Source of the DNA: Duganella sp. Root336D2
GTDB lineage: Bacteria > Pseudomonadota > Gammaproteobacteria > Burkholderiales > Burkholderiaceae_D
Length of the DNA: 64,000 nt
Assembly: GCF_001425005.1 (NCBI RefSeq)
Contig: NZ_LMDB01000004.1
Coordinates: 1 to 64,000 of the forward strand
Direction: 5' to 3'
Shown here: positions 54,359 through 63,409 of the stretch, piece by piece
Layout: each line of letters opens with the position of its first letter
How positions within the stretch are numbered: the stretch's first letter is position 1
Made by a program: the position numbers and the translations under genes
Notes under the pieces: generated by a model
The model's database searches: none
Told to the model about the DNA's origin: nothing
What the model saw: the letters and a program-made list of their open reading frames with translations, nothing else

Positions 54359-55326
54359 ACGCGCTGCGCCGGCTGCAGCATATTGCGCGCCAGGCGCAGG
54401 CCGAACTTGCCGATGCCCTGGTCCCAGGGCGTGAAGCGCGGCAGCTGGTACCAGTCGGTCTCGCCGCGGCTGACGCCCCACGCGGTGGAGACTGCCGCCT
54501 CGAAGCCCATCTCGCGCACCATGGCGACGTGCTCGGGCAGGTAATCCTGGCCCGGCTTGCCGTTCGGGTAAGCGAACACGCGCACCGGCGCATCGAGCGC
54601 CGCCTCCAGCGCAGCCCTGCCCTGCGCGATTTCCCGGCGCGCCTCCGCCAGCGGCAAGCGCGCCAGGATCGGATGGTTGACCGTATGCCCGCCAATGCCC
54701 ATGCCGGCCGCATGCAGCGTGCGCAATTGCAGGCTGCTCATCATCAGGTCGCGCGGCAACGCCATGCCGGCCAGGTTGGCCACCTGGTCGACCTGCTGCA
54801 GCCGCTGCTCCAGCGGCAGGTATTTGAGCTGGCCAAGCAGGGCGCCGATCGTGCTGCGCCGTGCTTCCCAGCTATCGATGGCATGCCGCCCCAGGCCCAG
54901 CGCCCCCACGTCCAGCACATCGCCCGGCGCCCGGCGCACGGTTTCGATCACGGTATCGTTCCACATGCGGCCGCCGTCCAGGAAGCCCGTGGCAATGAAG
55001 AAGGTCGCATGCAGGCCGTGCTTCTGCAGCACGGGTAGCGCGACTTCCGCGTTGTCGGCGTAGCCGTCGTCGAAGGTGATGCAGGCGCTGCGCGCCGGCA
55101 GGCGCCCTTCTGCCGCCAGCCGCACGGCGTCGAGCAAGGGCAGCACTTTGAAACGTGATTTGAGCCATCCAAGCTGGCGCTCGAACTGCTCACGGTGCAC
55201 CTCGCCCGGGAACAGCGGGTCTTGCGCCGGCAGGACGCGGTGGTAAATCAGGATGGCCGGCGCATGGCTGCCGCCGCCGGACAGCAGTGACAGGGCGCCA
55301 CGCTCCAGTTGCCGCTTAAGCCACAC
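54355..55326 (-). CDS. polysaccharide deacetylase (XrtA cluster)
   Basis: A 323-aa NodB-type carbohydrate deacetylase: ILIYHRVLP at the start, the catalytic metal motif TFDDGYADN (about 103-111) and GIGGHTVNHPILA (about 210-222), then FAYPNGKPGQDY. The family removes N-acetyl groups from polysaccharides. It overlaps the O-ligase gene by 11 bp, so it is translated with the exosortase-associated cluster. Confidence 0.9.
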   Translation of the reverse strand: MWLKRQLERGALSLLSGGGSHAPAILIYHRVLPAQDPLFPGEVHREQFERQLGWLKSRFKVLPLLDAVRLAAEGRLPARSACITFDDGYADNAEVALPVLQKHGLHATFFIATGFLDGGRMWNDTVIETVRRAPGDVLDVGALGLGRHAIDSWEARRSTIGALLGQLKYLPLEQRLQQVDQVANLAGMALPRDLMMSSLQLRTLHAAGMGIGGHTVNHPILARLPLAEARREIAQGRAALEAALDAPVRVFAYPNGKPGQDYLPEHVAMVREMGFEAAVSTAWGVSRGETDWYQLPRFTPWDQGIGKFGLRLARNMLQPAQRV

Positions 55327-56608
55327 CTTGCGCCTCCTGTTCCTGCGCGGAGCGCGCGGGCGCCGCCTGTTCGTTCAAGGTCTTTTGCACCAGCAGGCGG
55401 GTCGCCACCATGAGCACCATGATGTAGTAGGGCACGTCGAAGTAGGCCAGGCTGAGAAAGGCGCCGCCGACCAGGAAGCCGATCAGGCTTACCTGCAGCA
55501 TGCGTACCAGCTTGCTGGCCCATTCCAGTTCAGGCACCTTGCCGGCGTGCCGGATCACCCAGGTGCCATTGCGCCAGACCACCAGGTACATCAGCAGGAA
55601 GAGCGCCAAGCCGACATAGCCATGTTCACCCAACACCTGGAAGTAGATGCTGTGGGCGGCGTGGATATCGTCCGGATTGGGCGCATACAGCTGGAAGATG
55701 TATTTGTTGTAGATCTGGTAGCCGCCGCCGAACAGCGGATGGTCGTTTGCCAGGTTGATGGCCATCTTCCAGGCATTGATGCGGCCCATCGCCGAACTGT
55801 CCTGCTCATAGGTGTTGATGGTATCGATCCGGCTGTGCCATTGCTCCGGCATGAATACCAGCGCCAGCGGCGCCAACGCCACCATCAGCGCACCGAGCTT
55901 CAATTTTTCCTGGCTCTTCAGCCACAGGAAGCCCAGCATGGCTGCCAGCGCCACTGCCGCGCCGCGCGAGTAGGAACCGAGGGCAGCCAGCACGCATAGT
56001 CCCGCTGCCGCCCACATTGCGCGTTTGCCCCATTTGCCGCTGATCAAGCCTGTCAGGAACAGCATCAGGGGCACCGCCATGATCAAGGCCAGCGCGATCT
56101 CGTTATTTCCTTCGATGAAGGTGCCGGCTGGACCCCAGACGCGGTAAGCACCGGCGCTGCGGATAGTGAACAGCCCGCCCTTGACGCCATAAAAGCCCAG
56201 CGAGATCACAATCGCCCACACCACCATTTCAATGTCCTTGCGGCTGCGCACCAGCATCGCCACAACCAGGGTCATCAGCATGATTTTCACCACTTTGTTC
56301 AGCAACGGCAACGGGTTTTCCGGGCCGATGGCAAACAAGGTGGTCAGGCACATCCAGCCCGTAAACGCCACCAGGATCCAGGTCAGGCCGGTATTCGGGA
56401 ACTTCACTTCCTTTGACTTGGCCAGCATCGCCAGCAGCGTCGTGCCCGCGATGATCGCCGCGAACGGCATGCTCTGCGCCCACCCCCAGCTCTGGGTATG
56501 CGGGTTCATGACGCTGATCCAGATCCACAGCACGGCACCGTAGAACGGGCGCTTGAAGATGAACGGCAGCGAGCCGAAAACAATCAGGGTAATGATTATG
56601 TCGCGCAT
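55316..56608 (-). CDS. exosortase A-associated O-glycosylation ligase-like protein (Wzy/WaaL type)
   Basis: A 430-aa multi-pass membrane protein with about 10-12 helices. The N-terminal half (FIFKRPFYGAVLWIWISVMNPHTQSWGWAQSMPFAAI) matches the TIGR03097 family (exosortase A-associated O-ligase), and the C-terminal half has the periplasmic loop and conserved ANDHPLFGGGYQIYNKY and AAHSIYFQVLGEHG blocks of O-antigen ligases. It likely transfers or polymerises the exopolysaccharide in the periplasm. Confidence 0.9.
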   Translation of the reverse strand: MRDIIITLIVFGSLPFIFKRPFYGAVLWIWISVMNPHTQSWGWAQSMPFAAIIAGTTLLAMLAKSKEVKFPNTGLTWILVAFTGWMCLTTLFAIGPENPLPLLNKVVKIMLMTLVVAMLVRSRKDIEMVVWAIVISLGFYGVKGGLFTIRSAGAYRVWGPAGTFIEGNNEIALALIMAVPLMLFLTGLISGKWGKRAMWAAAGLCVLAALGSYSRGAAVALAAMLGFLWLKSQEKLKLGALMVALAPLALVFMPEQWHSRIDTINTYEQDSSAMGRINAWKMAINLANDHPLFGGGYQIYNKYIFQLYAPNPDDIHAAHSIYFQVLGEHGYVGLALFLLMYLVVWRNGTWVIRHAGKVPELEWASKLVRMLQVSLIGFLVGGAFLSLAYFDVPYYIMVLMVATRLLVQKTLNEQAAPARSAQEQEAQGVA

Positions 56609-56621
56609 GGCGCCTCCCGGC

Positions 56622-57992
56622 TTACTTCGTCAAGGCGTTCCATGGGGTCTCCAGCTTGGTCACGCAATAGCGGTACTTGCCGCTCTTTTCCGGCAGGATT
56701 TCCGGCACCAGTTCCACCTCGATCCGGACCTGCTTGCCCATGCGGGCATGGAAGCCGGCTTCAACAGTCTGTCGCGCCTTGTCGTCGAACTGGCCGTCGT
56801 ACACAATCTGCACGCGGGTCCAGTCCAGGGTCTCCTGGATCACCTTGAAGGCGCGCACCGCCGGCAGGTCGCGCATGATATAGGCCAGCGCGGCGCTGTG
56901 GATCAGGGTGCCGTCCTGGTTGATCAGGAAATCGGTGGTGCGGCCGTGGATTTCCTTCAGCACCGGCAGGGTGCGGCCGCAGCTGCATGCTTCGGTGTCC
57001 AGCGCGCCGACGTCGCCGGTGCGGTAGCGGATGAAGGGGAAATCGCCCGACTGCAAATGGGTCACCACGATTTCGCCCGACTCCCCGGCCGGCAGTTGCC
57101 GGCCCTCCGGGTCCAGCACCTCGATCACTATGTCTTCGCTCGTGATGTGCAGCTTGCCGGCCGGGCACTGGTGGGCGATGAAGCCGGAATCGCGGCCGCC
57201 GTAGCCATTGGCCACGGGGCAGCCGAACACGCGCTCGATCTGCTCGCGCTGCGACTGGTACAGGCATTCGGAAGTGACGAAGGCCACGCGGATGCCCAGC
57301 TGGTCGAGGCGGATGCCACTGTCTTCGGCATGCGCGGCGATGCGCGCCAGCACGGTGGGGTAGCCGAACAGCATCTTCGGCTTGCGCTGGCGGATGCGCT
57401 GCACATGGCCATCCAGCCCTGCCGCGGTGGTGGCGAAGGCCGACATCAGCTCGGTGCGCATCAGGGTGTCGCGCACCATGCGCACGCGGTCCTGCGCGCC
57501 CAATTCGATGGGCGAACCCCAGATCACGATTTCGCGGTCGCCGATATCGACATCCCACCAGCGCGTGGCGCGCCATTTCGCCGCCACATCGTGGCTGACG
57601 CGGTGGCGCCCGACAAAGAAGGTGAGCGGCGCGCCGGTCGAGCCGCCGGTGTTATAGCGCACCAGGTTCTGCGCATCGTCGGCTTTCAGCGCGTCGATAT
57701 TGCCGCGGATCGCGGCCTTGTCCAGCAGCGGCAGGCGCATCAGGTCCGCTACGCCCTTGAAGTCGCGCGCGGCGTCGAAGCCGATGCCGGCAAAGGCCGC
57801 GCGGTAGTAAGGGACGTGGCGCTGGGCGCGCAGCAGCAGCGCGCGCAGGCGTTCGAGCTGCAGTTGCTGCAGCCTGGCCGGCGGCCAGTACTGGGTCTGC
57901 TCCATATGGCGGCGCACGGCCACGCTGCTGTGCTTCTTGAGCTTTTCATGCAGCGGGAACAGCAGGCCGGAGACCAGGGCGGTGTAGATCAT
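56622..57992 (-). CDS. PaaK/CapK-like adenylate-forming enzyme
   Basis: A 456-aa protein with the AMP-binding signature YNTGGSTGAPLTFF (about 112-125), the family block RVAFVTSECLYQSQREQIERVFGCPVANGYGGRDSG, and RYRTGDVG near the C-terminal domain. It resembles phenylacetate-CoA ligase homologues found in capsule and exopolysaccharide clusters, where they may activate acyl groups for polymer modification. It is flanked by a glycosyltransferase (overlap 4 bp) and the ligase gene. Confidence 0.85.
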   Translation of the reverse strand: MIYTALVSGLLFPLHEKLKKHSSVAVRRHMEQTQYWPPARLQQLQLERLRALLLRAQRHVPYYRAAFAGIGFDAARDFKGVADLMRLPLLDKAAIRGNIDALKADDAQNLVRYNTGGSTGAPLTFFVGRHRVSHDVAAKWRATRWWDVDIGDREIVIWGSPIELGAQDRVRMVRDTLMRTELMSAFATTAAGLDGHVQRIRQRKPKMLFGYPTVLARIAAHAEDSGIRLDQLGIRVAFVTSECLYQSQREQIERVFGCPVANGYGGRDSGFIAHQCPAGKLHITSEDIVIEVLDPEGRQLPAGESGEIVVTHLQSGDFPFIRYRTGDVGALDTEACSCGRTLPVLKEIHGRTTDFLINQDGTLIHSAALAYIMRDLPAVRAFKVIQETLDWTRVQIVYDGQFDDKARQTVEAGFHARMGKQVRIEVELVPEILPEKSGKYRYCVTKLETPWNALTK

Positions 57993-59134
57993 GGGCGGCG
58001 CCCTCCTTTGCTTGCCAGCGCCTGGCGGTACACGTCCAGCAGGCGCGGCTTGACGCTTGACCAGGCATACTGCGCCACGCTGGCGCGGCCGGCGCTGCGC
58101 AGCGCCTCGGCCAGCGCCGGTTGTTCGGCCAGGCGCAGCACGGCTTGCGCCATCGCCGCCGGATCGGCCGGCGGCACCAGCAGCGCGGTCTTGCCGTCTT
58201 CCACCACATACGGCACGCCGCCGACATTGGTGCTGACCACCAGGGCGCCGCTGGCCAATGCTTCCAGCACCGAATTGGGCATATTGTCGACCAGGCTCGG
58301 ATTCAGCATGATGTCGGCGTTGCGGTACAGCGCCGGCATGTCGGCCGTGTCGACGCGGCCGGTGAAATGCACGGCATGCGCCACGCCCAGCCCCAGCGCC
58401 AGCTGTTCCAGTTCGCCGCGCAGCGGGCCGGAGCCGGCCACCGTGAGCCTGGCCTCGGGATGGCTCTGGCGGATGAGCGCGAAAGCGCGCAGCGCGCTGG
58501 CGTTGTCGTACACCTCTTCCAGGTTGCGCGCCACCAGCAGGCGCAAGGCGCCGCGCGCACGCGGCGCTGCGTCGGCGGCAAAGCGCTCCAGGTTGACGAT
58601 ATTGGGCACGATCACCGAGTTGATGCCGTGCTGGCCGAAGACATGGGCCAGGAAGCCAGAAGGCACGGCCAGCGCGGCGCAGCGGCGCAGGCTGGGCCGC
58701 ATCCAGGCTGCGGCCTGCTTGAGGAAATTGGCGGCCTCGCCGCCCCGGTAGTTGACCACCACCGGGGTGCCGCGCAGGTGCGCGATCCAGATCGCCGGCG
58801 CCGCAAACAGATGCCAGGACCAGCCGGAATTGGCCATCACATGGAACACCTGCACCCGGCCGGCGGCGCGCCACAGGCCCGCCACATAAGGCAGCATGCG
58901 CAGCAGCGCGCGCACCCCGCGCAGCTTGCCGGCCCAGGCCGGGCGGTAGGGCGCGTTGGTCTGCACGAATTCGACGGCGATGCCGGCATCGCGCAGCAAG
59001 CCGGCCAGCTGCAAGGCCTGGTTGGCCATGCCGCCGGACGGCGGCGGCAGCGGGCCGACCAGCGCTATGCGCTGCACTTCCGGCGCATCCATGGTGCGCG
59101 GCACGGCGGCAAAGGCTTGCTGCGGCGCGTTCAT
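57989..59134 (-). CDS. GT4-type glycosyltransferase (XrtA cluster)
   Basis: From the ATG at 59134 the product is 381 aa. It has an N-terminal GT-B fold motif VGPLPPPSGGMANQALQLAGLL, a central NLVARNLEEVYDNASALRAF-like region, and the C-terminal Glu-containing block ADIMLNPSLVDNMPNSVLEALASG characteristic of GT4 enzymes. It adds sugars to the lipid-linked repeat unit. Its start overlaps the next gene by 4 bp. Confidence 0.88.
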   Translation of the reverse strand: MNAPQQAFAAVPRTMDAPEVQRIALVGPLPPPSGGMANQALQLAGLLRDAGIAVEFVQTNAPYRPAWAGKLRGVRALLRMLPYVAGLWRAAGRVQVFHVMANSGWSWHLFAAPAIWIAHLRGTPVVVNYRGGEAANFLKQAAAWMRPSLRRCAALAVPSGFLAHVFGQHGINSVIVPNIVNLERFAADAAPRARGALRLLVARNLEEVYDNASALRAFALIRQSHPEARLTVAGSGPLRGELEQLALGLGVAHAVHFTGRVDTADMPALYRNADIMLNPSLVDNMPNSVLEALASGALVVSTNVGGVPYVVEDGKTALLVPPADPAAMAQAVLRLAEQPALAEALRSAGRASVAQYAWSSVKPRLLDVYRQALASKGGRRP

Positions 59135-60351
59135 GCCAGTGCCTTCTCCGTGATGCTGCCGTACACGTTGCGGTAGCGCGCCACGCTGGCGGTCCAGTTG
59201 CGCTCTTCCTCGACGAAGCGGCGCCCCGACTGGCGCAGTTGCTGCCATGTTTGCGGCGCTTCCAGCAGCGCCAGCACCTGCTGCGACAAGGCTGCCGCAT
59301 CGCCGGCGGCAAACAGCACGCCGGTGCGGCCGTCGTCGATCAGTTCCTTGTGGCCGCCCACGTCGGAGGCCACCATCAGGCGGCCCTGGGCCATCGCTTC
59401 CAGCGGCTTGAGCGGCGTGACCAGGTCGGTCAGGCGCATCTTGTGGCGCGGGTAGCACAGCACGTCCACCAGGTTGTAGTAGCGCTGCACTTCGCTGTGC
59501 GGCACGCGGCCGGTGAAGACCACCTTGTCCTCGACGCCGAGCGCCCGGGCTTGCGCCCGCAGCGCTGCATCCTGCGGGCCGCCGCCCACCAGCAGCACGC
59601 GCGTTTCCGGGCGCCGGGCCAGCATGGCCGGCAGTGCGTTGAGCAGGATGTCCAGCCCCTCGTAGGCGTAGAAGGAGCCGATGAAACCCAGCACGGTCCT
59701 GCCCTCCAGGCCAAGCTGCCGCGCCAGCGCTTCGTCGCGCGCGCCGCCGACTGCGAAGTCGCCAATGTCGACCGCGTTCGGGATCACCTCGATTTTCCTG
59801 GCCGGGATGCCGCGCCCGATGATCTCGCTGCGCAAGCCCTCGCAAATGGTGGTGGCGGCGTCGACGCGTCGCAGCGCCCAGGTTTCCATGGCGCGCGTCA
59901 GGCGATAGCGCACGCCCCATTCCTTGCTGGTGCCGTGGTCGACCGCGGCGTCTTCCCAGAAGGCGCGGATCTCGTACACCACCGGGATGCCGAGCTTGCG
60001 CCCGACGCGCAGCGCGGCTACGGCGTTCAGGGCCGGCGAATGCGCGTGCAGTACGTCGGGCTTCACTTCCCGCGCCACTTCAAGCAGGCGCGCGGCCAGC
60101 GCGTTGATGACAGCCACCTGGTTCAACACCGGCAGCTTTGCCAGCGGCCCGCTGGCTGGCGGCGTGCGGTAGAACTCCAGTCCGTCGACGGTTTCGCAGG
60201 CCGCACTGCAGGCGCCCTGCTTCGGGCTGGTGATATGGAAGGTCTGCCAGCCGCGCGCACGCTGGGCCTGCAGGATGGAGCGCGTGCGGAAGGTATAGCC
60301 GCTGTGCAGCGGGATCGAATGGTCCAGCACGTGCAGGATACGGATACTCAT
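59131..60351 (-). CDS. exosortase A-associated glycosyltransferase
   Basis: A 406-aa GT4-family protein with the HSGYTFRTRSILQAQRARGWQTFHITSPKQG start shared by the TIGR04063 (PEP-CTERM/exosortase A) family, the mid block VVYEIRAFWEDAAVDHGT, and the C-terminal LCYPRHKMRLTDLVTPLKPLEAMAQG block with catalytic Glu. It overlaps both neighbours by 4 bp, so the gene order is fully coupled. Confidence 0.9.
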   Translation of the reverse strand: MSIRILHVLDHSIPLHSGYTFRTRSILQAQRARGWQTFHITSPKQGACSAACETVDGLEFYRTPPASGPLAKLPVLNQVAVINALAARLLEVAREVKPDVLHAHSPALNAVAALRVGRKLGIPVVYEIRAFWEDAAVDHGTSKEWGVRYRLTRAMETWALRRVDAATTICEGLRSEIIGRGIPARKIEVIPNAVDIGDFAVGGARDEALARQLGLEGRTVLGFIGSFYAYEGLDILLNALPAMLARRPETRVLLVGGGPQDAALRAQARALGVEDKVVFTGRVPHSEVQRYYNLVDVLCYPRHKMRLTDLVTPLKPLEAMAQGRLMVASDVGGHKELIDDGRTGVLFAAGDAAALSQQVLALLEAPQTWQQLRQSGRRFVEEERNWTASVARYRNVYGSITEKALA

Positions 60352-62243
60352 GCCTGCATCTCTTTTTTCAGGAAGGCTTCAAACATCAGCAGGGTCCAGA
60401 TCGGCGCGCTGTAATCGCGCCGGCCGGACAGGTGCTGCTCCACCAGTTCGCGCAGGTAGTCCTGGTTGAACATGCCGGTATCGGCCAGGGTCGGGCCCAG
60501 CAAGGCTTGCTGCACGCGCTCGCGCAGCGGGCCGCGGAACCAGGCCGCCAGCGGTACCGCAAAACCCTGCTTGCGGCGGTACAGGATATCGTGCGGCAGG
60601 TATTTCTCCATCGACTTCTTGAAGATGTACTTGCCCTCGCTGCCGTTCAGCTTCATCTCCGGCGGCAGGCCGGAAATCCACTCGACCAGCTTGTGGTCCA
60701 GCAGCGGCACCCGCACCTCCAGCGCATGCGCCATCGACGCGCGGTCGACCTTGGTCAGGATATCGCCCGGCAGGTAGGTTTTCATGTCCAGGTACTGGAT
60801 CATCGACAGCGGGTCGTCGGTCGGCGAGCGGGCGGCGTGGCCGCGCATCACCTCGATCGCGCCGTAGCCTTGCAGCGCGGCCTTGAATTTCGCCGAGAAC
60901 AGGCGCGCGCGCATGGCGTCCGACATGATCGAGACGCCGTGGAAATAGCCCTCCACCAGGTCGCGCGAAAGCGCTTCGAAGGTGGTCTTGGCGCGGAACA
61001 TGCGCGGCGCCCAGTCGGCCTTCGGATAGACCCGGCCCAGGGTGCCGAACACCGGCTTGCGCAGCGCCTGCGGAATGCGCCCGCGCACGCTCTGCTCCGC
61101 CATCGCATAGCGGTAGCGGCGGTAGCCGGCCAGGTTCTCGTCGCCGCCGTCGCCCGACAGCGCGACGGTGACGCGCTTGCGCGCCAGCTGGCACACGCGG
61201 TAGGTCGGGATCGCCGAGCTGTCGGCATACGGTTCGTCGTACAGGTGGGCCAGGGTGTCGAGCAGGCCGTAGTCGTCGGTGTCGACGGTTTCCACGAAAT
61301 GGTCGGTCTTATACAGCTGGGCCACCTGCTGCGCATATTCCGATTCGTCGAAGGCCTTGTCCTTGAAGGCGATCGAGCAGGTATGCACGGCGCCTTCGTC
61401 CAGCCCGGCCATCATGGCCACCACGGCGGAGGAATCGACGCCGCCGGAGAGGAAAGCGCCCAGCGGCACCTCCGCCACCAGGCGGATCTTGACCGCTTCG
61501 CGCAGGCGCTCCACCAGCTCGCCCTGGGCGTCGCTTTCGGTCATTTTCTCGTGCAGCTTGAACGGCACGTCCCAGAACTGCTGTGGCGCCGCCAGCGGCG
61601 CGCCGACTTTCTGCGTCAGGCGGAAGCCGGGCGAGAGCTTGAGCGCGCCGCGGTAGATGGTCTTCGGCTCCGGCACGTAGCCGTAGGCGAAATAATCCTC
61701 CACCGCCTGCGGGTCGATCTCGCGCGGCAGCGAAGGATGCATGCGCAGCGCCTTCAGTTCCGAACTGAAGGCGAACCAGCCGTCCGGCGTCATGGCGTAG
61801 TACAGCGGCTTGACGCCCAGGCGGTCGCGCGCCAGGAACATCACCTGCTTGTTGCGGTCCCACAGGCCGATGGCGAACATGCCGCGGAAGTGGTGCACGC
61901 AATCTTCGCCCCACTGTTCCCAGGCGTGCACGATCACTTCGGTGTCGCTCCTGGTCTTGAAGGTGTGGCCCAGCTCTTTGAGCTGCGCGGTCAGCTCGCG
62001 GTAATTGTAGATTTCGCCGTTGTAGCAGACCATGACGCTGCCGTCCTCGTTGCCGAGCGGCTGCTGGCCCATGGCGATGTCGATCACCGACAGGCGGCGG
62101 TGGCCGAAGCCCACGCCCGGTTCGATGTAGGTGTCGCCTTCGTCAGGCCCGCGGTGGTGCTGGGTGTCGTTCATGCGGCGCAGCAGCGCCTCGTCCACCG
62201 CGCGCCCGCCGCGCGCATCCATGATCCCTGTTATTCCGCACAT
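60348..62243 (-). CDS. XrtA-associated amidotransferase (asparagine synthase-like)
   Basis: From the ATG at 62243 (Met-Cys start) the product is 631 aa. The N-terminal class II glutaminase domain begins MCGITGIMDARGG with catalytic Cys2, and NGEIYNYREL and RGMFAIGLWD follow. The synthase domain has GAFLSGGVDSSAVVAMM (PP-loop). It matches the TIGR03108 exosortase A-associated amidotransferase. It probably aminates a sugar or uronic acid in the exopolysaccharide. It overlaps the next GT gene by 13 bp. Confidence 0.93.
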   Translation of the reverse strand: MCGITGIMDARGGRAVDEALLRRMNDTQHHRGPDEGDTYIEPGVGFGHRRLSVIDIAMGQQPLGNEDGSVMVCYNGEIYNYRELTAQLKELGHTFKTRSDTEVIVHAWEQWGEDCVHHFRGMFAIGLWDRNKQVMFLARDRLGVKPLYYAMTPDGWFAFSSELKALRMHPSLPREIDPQAVEDYFAYGYVPEPKTIYRGALKLSPGFRLTQKVGAPLAAPQQFWDVPFKLHEKMTESDAQGELVERLREAVKIRLVAEVPLGAFLSGGVDSSAVVAMMAGLDEGAVHTCSIAFKDKAFDESEYAQQVAQLYKTDHFVETVDTDDYGLLDTLAHLYDEPYADSSAIPTYRVCQLARKRVTVALSGDGGDENLAGYRRYRYAMAEQSVRGRIPQALRKPVFGTLGRVYPKADWAPRMFRAKTTFEALSRDLVEGYFHGVSIMSDAMRARLFSAKFKAALQGYGAIEVMRGHAARSPTDDPLSMIQYLDMKTYLPGDILTKVDRASMAHALEVRVPLLDHKLVEWISGLPPEMKLNGSEGKYIFKKSMEKYLPHDILYRRKQGFAVPLAAWFRGPLRERVQQALLGPTLADTGMFNQDYLRELVEQHLSGRRDYSAPIWTLLMFEAFLKKEMQA

Positions 62244-63400
62244 GATGGTACTGGCTTTCTGATTTTGAGCTTGCGTTCGCACAAGCTGTCGTACATGTCC
62301 TGGTAGCCGGCCACCATGGCCTGCATGCTGTATTTGCGCAGCACCCGCTCGCGGCCCGCCTGGCCGTGGCGGCGCGCCAGCGCCGGTGCTTCCACATAGT
62401 GCTTCAGTGCGGCGGCCATGGCCGGCGCATTGGACGGCGGCACCAGCTGGCCGGTGACGCCGTTCTCGATCACTTCCGGAATGCCGCCCACGCGCGTGCC
62501 GACCACCGGCAGGCCGCTGGCCATCGCTTCCAGCGCCGAGCCGGGCGTGCCCTCGGCAATCGAGGACATCACGAACACGTCGAAGCTGCGCAGGATGTCC
62601 GGCACGTCGTTGCGCGCGCCCGGCAGCCATACCGCGTCGGCAATGCCGGCTGCCGCGGCCTTGTCGCGCAGCTTTTGCAGCAGCGGGCCGTCGCCGACCA
62701 CCGCCAGGCGCAGGCGCTCCCGCTGCTGCGGCAGCAACTCGCGCAGCAGCAGGAAGGCATCCATCAGGGTGGCATGGTCTTTCACGTCCTGCACCCGGCC
62801 GACGGCGCCGATCACGATCTCGCCGCCGTTGAAGAAAGGCCGCGCCTCGCGCTCGCCGCGCACGCGGAAGCGCTCGGCGTCGATGCCGTTGGCCAGCATG
62901 CGGCTCTTGGCCGGCGGCACCCCGATCACGTCGCGGTTCCACTGCTCCATGGCGGCCGAATTGGCATAGCACACGTCGTAGAACGGCAGCATCAGGCGGC
63001 GCAGGAAATTGTGCTTGCGGTTGCTGCCGTCCGGATCGGTATGGTCGCGGCCATGGGCGCCGTTGACGCGCACCGGCACCCCGGCCAGCAGCGCCGCCGG
63101 CGCATATTCGATGGCCGAAAAATTATAGGTGTGCAGCACGGCCGGCTGCAGCGCGCGCAGCAGGCGCCACAGCACGCCGTGCGTGGCCAGCGACAGGCCG
63201 GGTTGCTTGCCCAGCGTGTGCACGGCAACACCGGCCTTGTTGATGCGCTTGACGAAGTCCGGGTTGACGCGCGTCAGGCATACGATGGCATGGCGGTAGC
63301 GCTCCGCCGGCATGCGGTTGATGCGTTCGACCATGAGGTTTTCCATGCCGCCAAAATCAAGCGCATACGTCAGGTGGACGATGAGAGGAATGTCGTTCAT
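62231..63400 (-). CDS. exosortase A-associated GT4-type sugar transferase
   Basis: A 389-aa GT-B glycosyltransferase with TYALDFGGMENLMVERINRMP at its start (TIGR03088 type, PEP-CTERM/EpsH1 system), central IVIGAVGRVQDVKDHATLMDAF, and the C-terminal catalytic block DVFVMSSIAEGTPGSALEAMASGLPVVGT. It sits between the EpsI-domain gene and the amidotransferase. Confidence 0.92.
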   Translation of the reverse strand: MNDIPLIVHLTYALDFGGMENLMVERINRMPAERYRHAIVCLTRVNPDFVKRINKAGVAVHTLGKQPGLSLATHGVLWRLLRALQPAVLHTYNFSAIEYAPAALLAGVPVRVNGAHGRDHTDPDGSNRKHNFLRRLMLPFYDVCYANSAAMEQWNRDVIGVPPAKSRMLANGIDAERFRVRGEREARPFFNGGEIVIGAVGRVQDVKDHATLMDAFLLLRELLPQQRERLRLAVVGDGPLLQKLRDKAAAAGIADAVWLPGARNDVPDILRSFDVFVMSSIAEGTPGSALEAMASGLPVVGTRVGGIPEVIENGVTGQLVPPSNAPAMAAALKHYVEAPALARRHGQAGRERVLRKYSMQAMVAGYQDMYDSLCERKLKIRKPVPSCAE

Positions 63401-63409
63401 GGCCAGGAA